From Oscillospiraceae bacterium (GTDB lineage: Bacteria; Bacillota; Clostridia; Oscillospirales; Ruminococcaceae): a stretch of DNA of 12,047 nt. A program made the translations under genes and the position numbers. The notes below the pieces were generated by a model. That model was not told the origin of the DNA and searched no databases. It was given only the letters and a program-made list of their open reading frames with translations. How positions within the stretch are numbered: the stretch's first letter is position 1; each line of letters starts with the position of its first letter. Below, piece after piece: positions 6,508 to 12,047 of the stretch. Location of the stretch: NCBI GenBank assembly GCA_016296485.1, contig JAEDJF010000040.1, positions 1 to 12,047 of the forward strand, given 5' to 3'.

Positions 6508-9099
6508 TTATTCGTCGCTCTGGAGCTGTTTTTCGAGCCACTGCTCCTTCGTAATAAGCACCTGGCGGGGCTTGCTGCCCTCAAAGGGTCCGACGATTCC
6601 CCGCTCCTCCATCTGGTCGATGATTCTTGCGGCTCTCGCGTAGCCGAGCTTCAGCTTTCGCTGAAGCATCGAGGTGGAGGCCTGTCCCATTTCGACGACG
6701 CATTCGATTGCGGCGGAGAGCATATCGTCCTCTTCGTCGAAGCCGCCGCCGTCGTTTTCGGCGTCGTCGCCGGGCTTCTTACTCTTGTCTTTAGCCGCGA
6801 GCTTTTCGATGTCGTCGAGTATTCCCTCGTCATAGGCGGCGGTGCCGCCGTTCTTTACGAACCTTACGACCTCCTCGACCTCCCGGTCGCTGACGTAGCA
6901 GCCCTGTACCCTTGCGGCGCTTTCGGTCTGGGGGTGATAAATCATATCGCCCTTGCCGAGGAGCTTTTCGGCGCCGCTCTCGTTAAGAATGGTGCGGCTG
7001 TCGATCTGGGAGGACGCTTTAAAAGCGATTCTGCTGCCGATGTTGGATTTGATGGTGCCTGTGATAACGTCAACGGAGGGACGCTGGGTTGCGACGACGA
7101 GGTGCATTCCTGCGGCGCGGGCGAGCGCCGCAAGGCGGTTGATGGCGTTTTCGACGTCGCTGGAGGCGACCATCATAAGGTCGGCAAGCTCGTCGATGAT
7201 GATGACGACCTTGGGCATGGGCTGAATGTCGTCACGCTCCTCCGCCAGCTCATTGTAGCCGGAAATATCCCTTACGCCGTTCTCAGCAAAAATCTGGTAC
7301 CGCTTGAGCATCTCGGAAACCGCCCAGTTGAGGGCGCCCGCCGCCTTTTTAGGGTCGGTGACCACCGGGATAAGAAGGTGGGGGATTCCGTTATAGACGT
7401 TGAGCTCAACGACCTTCGGGTCGATAAGAAGGAGTTTCACCTCGTCCGGGTTCGCCTTATAAAGAAGGGATATTATCATCGTGTTGATGCAGACGGATTT
7501 TCCCGAGCCGGTGGAGCCGGCAACCAGAAGGTGCGGCATCGCCGCAAGGTCCGCAAGGACGATGTTGCCAACTATGTCGCGCCCGAGGGCGACGGTGAGT
7601 TTCGATTTCGCGGAGCGGAACTCGTCGGAGTCGATTACCTCTCTGATGCTCACTACGCTGCGGTTCTTGTTCGGAACCTCGATTCCGACGGCGGCCTTGC
7701 CGGGAATGGGCGCCTCCATTCGGACGCCGTCCGCCGCAAGGGCAAGGGCAAGGTCGTCCGCAAGGTTCGCTATCTTGCTGACCTTGACGCCCGCTCCGGG
7801 CTGGAGTTCATATCTCGTTACCGCCGGTCCCCGGCAGATATTTATTACCTTCGCCTGTACGCCGAAGCTCTGGAGGGTGGTCATAATGATGTCCGCTTTT
7901 TTCCGAAGCTCCTCGTTGATGTTCTCGCCGTCCCGGTTTTTGACCTCTTTAAGAAGTCCGATATTCGGGAAAACGTAGGGAATCGTCTCAAGGTCGTCCA
8001 TTATCTCGGTGATTTTCTTGGTTTCCTCGTCGGCGATTGCCTGGAGCTCCTCCTTCGGGGTCTTGACCTTCACCGGGGTCTCCATCGCCCGGTTAATGAG
8101 CTCCTCAAGTTTCGGGTCCTTTGCCGCCTCCGCCATCTGTTCGTCGGCGGGCTTTATTTCGTCAAGGGGAATATCAATCTGAACGTCCATATGCTTTTTA
8201 GGAGGCGCTGCTATCTCCTTTTCGGAGGGAGCCACCGCGCTGAAGCCGTGAATGGGCTCGTTTTCGGCGGTGTATTTTTTCTCCTCCTGCTTCACCGTTG
8301 TCACGTGAGCGGCGGGCTCGTCCGGAACGTCCGGGACAACAAATCCGCCCTGGGGCTTTTCTGAGGTCTTTCCGAGAAGCTTCTCCTTGGAGCGGCGGAC
8401 TGCGTCCCCGGTCTCCTCCTTTTGATAGCGCACGGGCGTATCGTCAAGGGGAATATCTATCTGGACGTTGCGGCGGGAAACCTCCGCCGCCTTGTGCTGC
8501 TCAACCTGTTCAACATAGACCTCTTTTATCTTTTCGCCAGCCTTCTTGGTGTCCTTGGCGAAGCCGATGAGGGTCGTTCCGGTGAGGAGCATTATCATCA
8601 CGGCTATAAATACGATTCCGACGATTATTGCGGCGGTCCGCCCCATAAGCGCCATTGAGGAAACGCCGAACACTATTGAAAGGACTCCGCCGCCGGTGAG
8701 GTCCTTTCCGTATGTATAAAGCTGACCGATTTGCTTGAATACGCCGCCGGAAAGCTCCATATCCTTCGTAAAAACGGTGGTGATTCCGCTTAAAAGGAGC
8801 AAAAGCGCAAGGCTCTCCCAACCCTGGGCGCTGGTTGAAAAGGTCGGGCGCTCAAGGGTGTTCATAACCGCAAGGTAGATAAACACCGGTCCGATAAGGT
8901 ACGCGCACCAGCCGAAGAGCCCGAACATGGCGTAATGGAGGGTCTCCCAAAGGTATTCCCCGGTCACAAGGGTCATGGCGATAAAAATTACGCCGAGGGC
9001 AAAAAATATTATTGCCGAAAGCTGTCTCTTGGTGGAGAGCTCCTCTTCCTGCTGTTTTTTGGTTGTTTTCTTGCTTTTTGTCGTCTTTTTCGTTGCCAT
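6508..9099 (-). CDS. ftsK: FtsK/SpoIIIE-family DNA translocase
   Basis: Membrane-anchored ATPase that pumps chromosomal DNA through the division or sporulation septum. The 863 residues include a Lys/Thr-rich cytoplasmic start (1-25), four or five membrane helices between about 27 and 178, a charged linker (about 180-360), the alpha/beta motor, and a C-terminal winged-helix gamma domain (about 795-857, ending near KPRQVLI) that reads polar DNA motifs. Walker A is GSTGSGKS (528-535); Walker B is VVIIIDELADL with D636. VATQRPSVDVITG and the NIGSRIAFK block follow as in the family. The linker repeats VQIDIPLD at 212-219 and 306-313. The start ATG at 9099 has GAGG 8 bases upstream, and uppP ends 10 bases before it. 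The tepA-ylzJ context resembles the Bacillus spoIIIE neighbourhood, so a SpoIIIE role is possible; sequence alone does not separate the two. Confidence 0.97.
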   Translation of the reverse strand: MATKKTTKSKKTTKKQQEEELSTKRQLSAIIFFALGVIFIAMTLVTGEYLWETLHYAMFGLFGWCAYLIGPVFIYLAVMNTLERPTFSTSAQGWESLALLLLLSGITTVFTKDMELSGGVFKQIGQLYTYGKDLTGGGVLSIVFGVSSMALMGRTAAIIVGIVFIAVMIMLLTGTTLIGFAKDTKKAGEKIKEVYVEQVEQHKAAEVSRRNVQIDIPLDDTPVRYQKEETGDAVRRSKEKLLGKTSEKPQGGFVVPDVPDEPAAHVTTVKQEEKKYTAENEPIHGFSAVAPSEKEIAAPPKKHMDVQIDIPLDEIKPADEQMAEAAKDPKLEELINRAMETPVKVKTPKEELQAIADEETKKITEIMDDLETIPYVFPNIGLLKEVKNRDGENINEELRKKADIIMTTLQSFGVQAKVINICRGPAVTRYELQPGAGVKVSKIANLADDLALALAADGVRMEAPIPGKAAVGIEVPNKNRSVVSIREVIDSDEFRSAKSKLTVALGRDIVGNIVLADLAAMPHLLVAGSTGSGKSVCINTMIISLLYKANPDEVKLLLIDPKVVELNVYNGIPHLLIPVVTDPKKAAGALNWAVSEMLKRYQIFAENGVRDISGYNELAEERDDIQPMPKVVIIIDELADLMMVASSDVENAINRLAALARAAGMHLVVATQRPSVDVITGTIKSNIGSRIAFKASSQIDSRTILNESGAEKLLGKGDMIYHPQTESAARVQGCYVSDREVEEVVRFVKNGGTAAYDEGILDDIEKLAAKDKSKKPGDDAENDGGGFDEEDDMLSAAIECVVEMGQASTSMLQRKLKLGYARAARIIDQMEERGIVGPFEGSKPRQVLITKEQWLEKQLQSDE

Positions 9100-9109
9100 T
9101 CAGCTTACC

Positions 9110-9973
9110 TCAAAATCTAATGATTGTCCCCACGGCGTGTTCGTAAATTCCGAGCGCCACTACGATTGCGCCCAGCGCGAGGAGGTACCACGCGAAATAC
9201 GTGAACTTGTCGTTTGTAACGAGCATTTTGACGGTCTTTATTGCGGCGAGACCAACGATAAGCGCCACCGCCATTCCTATGAGCGCCGCCGCCCAGTTTA
9301 TCTCGACCGCGCCGGAAAGCGCTTCCGGCACCTCGAGGACGTTCGCCGCCAGCACCGCAGGCATTCCCATTATGAACGAGAAGGAGACCGCCTGTTCCCT
9401 TGAAACGCCGAGAATGAGCCCGGTGGAAATGGTCGAGCCGGAGCGGGAAAGCCCGGGAAGGGGTGCAATCCCCTGCATAATTCCCATTCCGAGGGCGTCC
9501 TTCCAGGTCATTTCATCGGCGCCCCGTCCCCCGGCTTTTACGCATTTTCCGGAGATTATCAGAAGCGCGGCGGTGAGGAGGAAGCAAAGCCCCTCGACCA
9601 CTATGTCGCTGTCCGCCGCGAGGGAATTATAAAAATCGGAGAGAAAATAGAAAAAACAAAGGGGCAGAAGGCTCACTACGAGAAGGAAAATCATTCTCCT
9701 CGAACCGTTCATATTTTTGCGGTCGAATTTTCCGGTGAATATTTCGCCGAGCATTCTGAAAAATTCCACTATCATTCCGATTATCTCTTTTCGGAACGCA
9801 ATGAACACCGCGAGGAGCGTTCCGAGATGGAGAAGTATCGAATAAATTCCGGCGGCTTCGCCGCTGTTTCCGGTAAAATGCTGATACAGCGAAAGGTGTC
9901 CGCTGCTCGAAACCGGAAGAAATTCCGTAAGCCCCTGGATTATTCCTTGGATTATCGCGTCAAATAAGCTCAT
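9110..9973 (-). CDS. uppP: undecaprenyl-diphosphatase UppP (BacA family)
   Basis: Integral membrane phosphatase that turns undecaprenyl diphosphate into undecaprenyl phosphate, recycling the lipid carrier for peptidoglycan; it also gives bacitracin tolerance in other bacteria. The 287 residues are very hydrophobic, with about eight membrane segments. The two catalytic motifs are present: Q13-GLTE17 followed by FLPVSSSGH (18-26), and PGLSRSGST (173-181) with the conserved Arg at 177. AAGGAG lies 6 bases before the ATG at 9973. The gene sits between ylzJ (gap 54 bases, with a hairpin) and ftsK (gap 10 bases) and is thus part of the tepA cluster. In Bacillus subtilis ylzJ is followed directly by spoIIIE, so the position of uppP here is unusual by that standard. 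Confidence 0.98.
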   Translation of the reverse strand: MSLFDAIIQGIIQGLTEFLPVSSSGHLSLYQHFTGNSGEAAGIYSILLHLGTLLAVFIAFRKEIIGMIVEFFRMLGEIFTGKFDRKNMNGSRRMIFLLVVSLLPLCFFYFLSDFYNSLAADSDIVVEGLCFLLTAALLIISGKCVKAGGRGADEMTWKDALGMGIMQGIAPLPGLSRSGSTISTGLILGVSREQAVSFSFIMGMPAVLAANVLEVPEALSGAVEINWAAALIGMAVALIVGLAAIKTVKMLVTNDKFTYFAWYLLALGAIVVALGIYEHAVGTIIRF

Positions 9974-9998
9974 ATTTTTCTCCTTAACTTATGTACGG

Positions 9999-10017
9999 GC
10001 GGGCGTTTTCCGCCCGC
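9999..10017 (-). other. GC hairpin between ylzJ and uppP
   Basis: A 7-bp perfect stem GCGGGCG/CGCCCGC with a 5-base loop lies in the 54-base gap, about 25 bases before the uppP start. No U-tract follows on the minus strand, so termination is unlikely. A role in mRNA processing or stability is inferred. Confidence 0.5.
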
Positions 10018-10027
10018 GGGGAAAGAT

Positions 10028-10225
10028 TTACATTTTCTTTACTATCCCCGGCGCGTATTCCTCTTTGAGGAAAAGTCCCGGGTCCGTTGAAATAAGGCGG
10101 GAGACCTTAAAGCCCTCGGGGGTCTTTTCCCCCTCGAGAAGCCCGCCGTCAATTTCCATTATACTTCTTTCCGGCTGCGGACTCGGGAAAATCCTGTCAA
10201 CCGGCTCGACGGTCCAAAGTATCAT
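10028..10225 (-). CDS. ylzJ: YlzJ-like small protein
   Basis: The 65-residue product resembles Bacillus YlzJ, a small protein of unknown function. It starts MILWTVEPVDRIFP, has a central MEIDGGLL segment, and ends with the family pattern LISTDPGLFLKEEYAPG (44-60), where the STDP and Y.PG parts are the most recognisable. No signal peptide or membrane helix is visible. The ATG at 10225 overlaps the TGA stop of tepA (shared ATGA at 10222-10225), suggesting translational coupling. The tepA-ylzJ pair directly upstream of a SpoIIIE/FtsK cluster is the same arrangement as in Bacillus, which supports the assignment beyond the short sequence. Confidence 0.88.
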   Translation of the reverse strand: MILWTVEPVDRIFPSPQPERSIMEIDGGLLEGEKTPEGFKVSRLISTDPGLFLKEEYAPGIVKKM

Positions 10226-10944
10226 TTCTCCGCCTCTTTTCCGCCCTTTTTCTCCTCAATGAGCGAATAGAGGCATTTTATTGCGTCCGAAAGTCCGCCG
10301 AGGTTGTCGATGAGCCCCTCCCTTACGGCGTTCTCGCCGTCAAGAACGGTACCGACGTCGGTAATAAGCTCCCCGGTCGTAAACATCAGTTCCCGGAAGC
10401 GCTCGGCGGAAATGTTCGAATTGCCGACGACGAATTTCGTAATGCGCTCCTGCATCTTGTCAAAATAGGAGAGCGTCTGGGGAACGCCGAGGACGAGCCC
10501 GTTCATTCTCACCGGGTGAATGGTCATCGTCGCCGAGGGCACGATGAACGACGCCTTGGCGGAACAGGCCAGCGGCACGCCGATGGAATGTCCGCCGCCG
10601 AGGACGAGAGAAACGGTTGGCTTGCTCATTCCGGAAATGAGCTCCGCAATGGCAAGACCCGCTTCAACGTCTCCGCCGACGGTGTTGAGCATAACGATAA
10701 GCCCTTCGATTTCCGGGTCCTCCTCGATGGCGACGAGCTGGGGAATTACGTGTTCGTATTTTGTGCTTTTATTTTGCGGCGGAAGGATATAGTGTCCCTC
10801 CACCTGTCCTACAATGGTGAGGCAGTGGATACAGTGTTTGCCTTTTGTTTTTGTGACGGAGCCGGTTTTAATAATCTGGTCCGTCTGGGTTTCCTGTTCA
10901 TTAAGGCTTTCGTCCTCCGAACAGTTTTTCTTTTCCTCTTCCAT
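10222..10944 (-). CDS. tepA: ClpP-like serine protease TepA (translocation-enhancing protein)
   Basis: TepA belongs to the ClpP/SppA peptidase clan. In Bacillus it has been linked to protein export and to spore protein turnover. The 240 residues are close to the family's usual length. After a charged N-terminal region (1-35) with a HCIHC cluster (37-41) come GQVEGHYILP (46-55), NTVGGDVEAGLAIA (87-100, the oxyanion-type GGxxxAG turn), the nucleophile S120 in GGGHSIGVPLA, and H143 in MTIHPVRMNG. EGLID (209-213) is the usual ClpP C-terminal motif. No signal peptide or membrane helix is evident. The ATG at 10944 has GGAGG 11 bases upstream. It is the first gene after a strong promoter and overlaps ylzJ by four bases. 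Confidence 0.95.
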   Translation of the reverse strand: MEEEKKNCSEDESLNEQETQTDQIIKTGSVTKTKGKHCIHCLTIVGQVEGHYILPPQNKSTKYEHVIPQLVAIEEDPEIEGLIVMLNTVGGDVEAGLAIAELISGMSKPTVSLVLGGGHSIGVPLACSAKASFIVPSATMTIHPVRMNGLVLGVPQTLSYFDKMQERITKFVVGNSNISAERFRELMFTTGELITDVGTVLDGENAVREGLIDNLGGLSDAIKCLYSLIEEKKGGKEAEK

Positions 10945-11027
10945 AATTTTCTGAACCTCCGGAGTTTTTTAATATTATGCTCCGAAAGCCCGGGTATATA
11001 CAAAAGCGCAAAATTAGCGTATTTTAT

Positions 11028-11056
11028 ATTATAACAAGAATATTTTAATTATACAA
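11028..11056 (-). promoter_or_regulatory. sigma-A-type promoter for tepA-ylzJ-uppP-ftsK-ftsY
   Basis: -35 TTGTAT at 11056-11051 and perfect -10 TATAAT at 11033-11028 are separated by 17 bases. TGT directly before the -10 makes an extended -10 element. The surrounding DNA is very AT-rich compared with the GC-rich genes. Transcription would begin near 11021, leaving a 5' untranslated region of about 77 bases before tepA in which I see no riboswitch. The rest of the 10945-11082 gap holds nothing else I can name. Confidence 0.8.
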
Positions 11057-11082
11057 GTATAAAAATATTAAAAGAATCCGAC

Positions 11083-11111
11083 AAAAAAAGCACCCCTTTT
11101 GGGGTGCTTTT
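11083..11111 (-). terminator. intrinsic terminator after the DUF4430 lipoprotein gene
   Basis: AAAAGCACCCC (11111-11101) pairs perfectly with GGGGTGCTTTT (11096-11086) around a 4-base loop, and a run of seven U (11089-11083) follows on the minus strand, overlapping the stem end. It starts 19 bases after the stop codon of the gene at 11130. It isolates that gene from the tepA promoter just downstream. Confidence 0.95.
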
Positions 11112-11129
11112 CGTCTTTTGCTCTCTTAA

Positions 11130-11504
11130 TCAGAAATTGCTTTCCTCATATTTGAGTTCCACAAGGTCGCCGTCCTCAAGGGTCTGCTCCCAGAGACCGA
11201 GCTGACCGTATTCGCCGTTGAGATAAACTGCCCAGTAAACGGACCAGTTTTCGGTGTCGTTTGCACGGTCGCCGATGTTGTTGAGCATGGTGCCGTCAAC
11301 GATGGTGTAGTCGATGTTGTTCGCTTTGAGGTAATCCTCAAGGAGAGAACCGGCGGTGGCGCCCTCGGTTATCTCGGCTTCGAACTCGTAAAGAAGAGTT
11401 CCGTCGGTGTCAAGAATTTTGAACTCGGCAACGGGTGCTTTGGAGCAAGCGGCAAAGCTGAGAACCATCACGAGAACGAGAAGTATTGAAACGATTTTTT
11501 TCAT
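11130..11504 (-). CDS. small lipoprotein with DUF4430-type domain
   Basis: The 124-residue product has a type II signal peptide: MKKI, hydrophobic core to about 18, lipobox FAAC with lipidated C20. The rest resembles the DUF4430 domain, which is related to the C-terminal domain of transcobalamin-like proteins and common in Firmicutes surface proteins: an L..YL....I.Y motif (55-67), W87 and W91 with YLNGEYG (94-100), then GLWEQTLEDGDLVELKY (103-119). A ligand cannot be named; cobalamin binding is not implied by the domain alone. GGGAGG lies 9 bases before the ATG at 11504. The gene has its own promoter and terminator, so it forms a single-gene unit between rsmA and tepA. The protein is essentially signal peptide plus one domain, shorter than many multi-domain DUF4430 proteins. 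Confidence 0.85.
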   Translation of the reverse strand: MKKIVSILLVLVMVLSFAACSKAPVAEFKILDTDGTLLYEFEAEITEGATAGSLLEDYLKANNIDYTIVDGTMLNNIGDRANDTENWSVYWAVYLNGEYGQLGLWEQTLEDGDLVELKYEESNF

Positions 11505-11549
11505 TTTTGTATCCTCCCAAATTTTAAACGATTTTTTCGTTCAGGGATA

Positions 11550-11578
11550 AGTATACATTCTATCGCCGAAGAAATCAA
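11550..11578 (-). promoter_or_regulatory. promoter of the DUF4430 lipoprotein gene
   Basis: -35 TTGATT at 11578-11573 and -10 TATACT at 11555-11550 have a 17-base spacer. The -35 overlaps the TGA stop codon of rsmA (11577-11575). Transcription should begin near 11543, about 40 bases before the start codon. No clear rsmA terminator is visible, so read-through from rsmA is also possible. Confidence 0.75.
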
Positions 11579-12047
11579 GTGGTTAAAGCTTCTGATTTTG
11601 CTTTCCTTTTGCCGATAGCGGCGGCAAGGACCGCAAAATCCTCGAGGGAAAGCTCCTCCGCCCTTGCGTTAACGCCGAAGCCGCATTCCTCAAGAACGGC
11701 GTAAATATCGTCTTTTTTGAGCCCGAGACCGGAGGAAAGAGAGTTCGCAAGGGTTTTTCTCCTCTGGCTGAAAGCGGCTTTGACGACTTTAAAAAACTGT
11801 TCCTCGCTTTCAACTTTTACCGGGGGCTCTTTGCGCACATCGAGCTTGATGACCGAGGAATCCACCTTCGGCGCCGGAACGAAGTTCCCCTTTCCGACGT
11901 CAAAGAGCTTTTTCGGCACGCTGTAATAGTGTATCGCCGCCGTTATAGCGCCGCAGTCCCTCGTTCCCGGAAGGGCGGTTATCCGCTGGGCGGCCTCCTT
12001 CTGCACCATTACGGTGATGCTTTGAGCACCGATATTTTCCTCGAGCA
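11575..12047 (-). CDS. rsmA: 16S rRNA dimethyladenosine transferase RsmA (KsgA), C-terminal 156 residues
   Basis: RsmA dimethylates two adjacent adenines in the 3' terminal helix of 16S rRNA during small-subunit assembly, using S-adenosylmethionine. Only the C-terminal part is in the window: the frame is open to the edge, and residues upstream of the first Met (LEENIGAQSITV) fit the family, so that Met is internal. MVQKEAAQRI is the conserved VMVQKEVAxR block after the NLPYY catalytic motif, which lies outside. NFVPAPKVDSSVI and AFSQRRKTLANSL are diagnostic, the latter in the C-terminal helical domain. The Rossmann domain with the SAM-binding GxG motif is missing because of the window edge, not truncation. 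The gene ends with a Lys/Ala-rich tail. Confidence 0.97.
   Translation of the reverse strand, partial: LEENIGAQSITVMVQKEAAQRITALPGTRDCGAITAAIHYYSVPKKLFDVGKGNFVPAPKVDSSVIKLDVRKEPPVKVESEEQFFKVVKAAFSQRRKTLANSLSSGLGLKKDDIYAVLEECGFGVNARAEELSLEDFAVLAAAIGKRKAKSEALTT

Noticed and set aside
6457..8364. Open frame of 635 codons on the plus strand opposite ftsK
   Set aside because: It is exactly antisense to a clear FtsK coding region with Walker motifs, the product resembles no family, and there is no ribosome binding site at its start. GC-biased codon use in the minus-strand gene keeps the opposite frame open.
11527..11541. Weak hairpin (5-bp AACGA/TCGTT stem) as an rsmA terminator
   Set aside because: The stem is short and AT-rich and lies downstream of the promoter in the leader of the next gene. 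The following sequence is only partly U-rich.
1..12047. Mobile elements, CRISPR arrays, defence or toxin-antitoxin modules
   Set aside because: No transposase, integrase, repeat-spacer pattern, tRNA gene or toxin pair was found; all sequence is accounted for by housekeeping genes and their control elements.

Overview
The window is a compact housekeeping segment of a low-to-medium GC Gram-positive bacterium, most likely an anaerobic member of class Clostridia (Oscillospirales/Ruminococcaceae-like). The gene content supports this: tepA and ylzJ beside a SpoIIIE/FtsK translocase, as in Bacillus and Clostridia; the yhbY-nadD-yqeK-rsfS order of Firmicutes; a T-box riboswitch in front of leuS; a short FtsY without a long acidic N-terminus; and lipoproteins with Gram-positive style signal peptides. 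Every gene I can support lies on the minus strand, so transcription runs from high to low coordinates. The two edge genes are cut: rsmA lacks its 5' end and leuS its 3' end.

In transcription order: (1) the C-terminal part of rsmA (16S rRNA dimethyltransferase) ends at 11575. (2) A single-gene unit follows, with a sigma-A-type promoter whose -35 overlaps the rsmA stop codon, a small DUF4430-type lipoprotein and a strong terminator at 11083-11111. (3) A second strong promoter at 11028-11056 starts a cluster of tepA (ClpP-like protease), ylzJ, uppP (undecaprenyl-diphosphatase), ftsK (DNA translocase) and ftsY (SRP receptor). No U-tailed terminator is visible inside this cluster; two hairpins without U-tracts sit between genes. 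(4) After a 106-base gap come yhbY, nadD, an unassigned lipoprotein, yqeK and rsfS, closed by a bidirectional terminator at 2454-2476. (5) A near-consensus promoter at 2390-2419 then starts a T-box leader (specifier CUC, leucine) with a 12-bp terminator, followed by a GNAT acetyltransferase and leuS.

The genes serve core functions: rRNA modification, ribosome assembly and silencing (rsmA, yhbY, rsfS), NAD synthesis (nadD), dinucleotide tetraphosphate turnover (yqeK), membrane protein targeting (ftsY), chromosome translocation (ftsK), cell-wall lipid carrier recycling (uppP) and leucine charging (leuS). I see no mobile element, CRISPR array, tRNA, rRNA or phage gene. I did not find a convincing new multi-gene system. 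The items most worth a second look are the acetyltransferase placed under leucine T-box control ahead of leuS, the unassigned lipoprotein set between nadD and yqeK with translational coupling to yqeK, and uppP set between ylzJ and ftsK.
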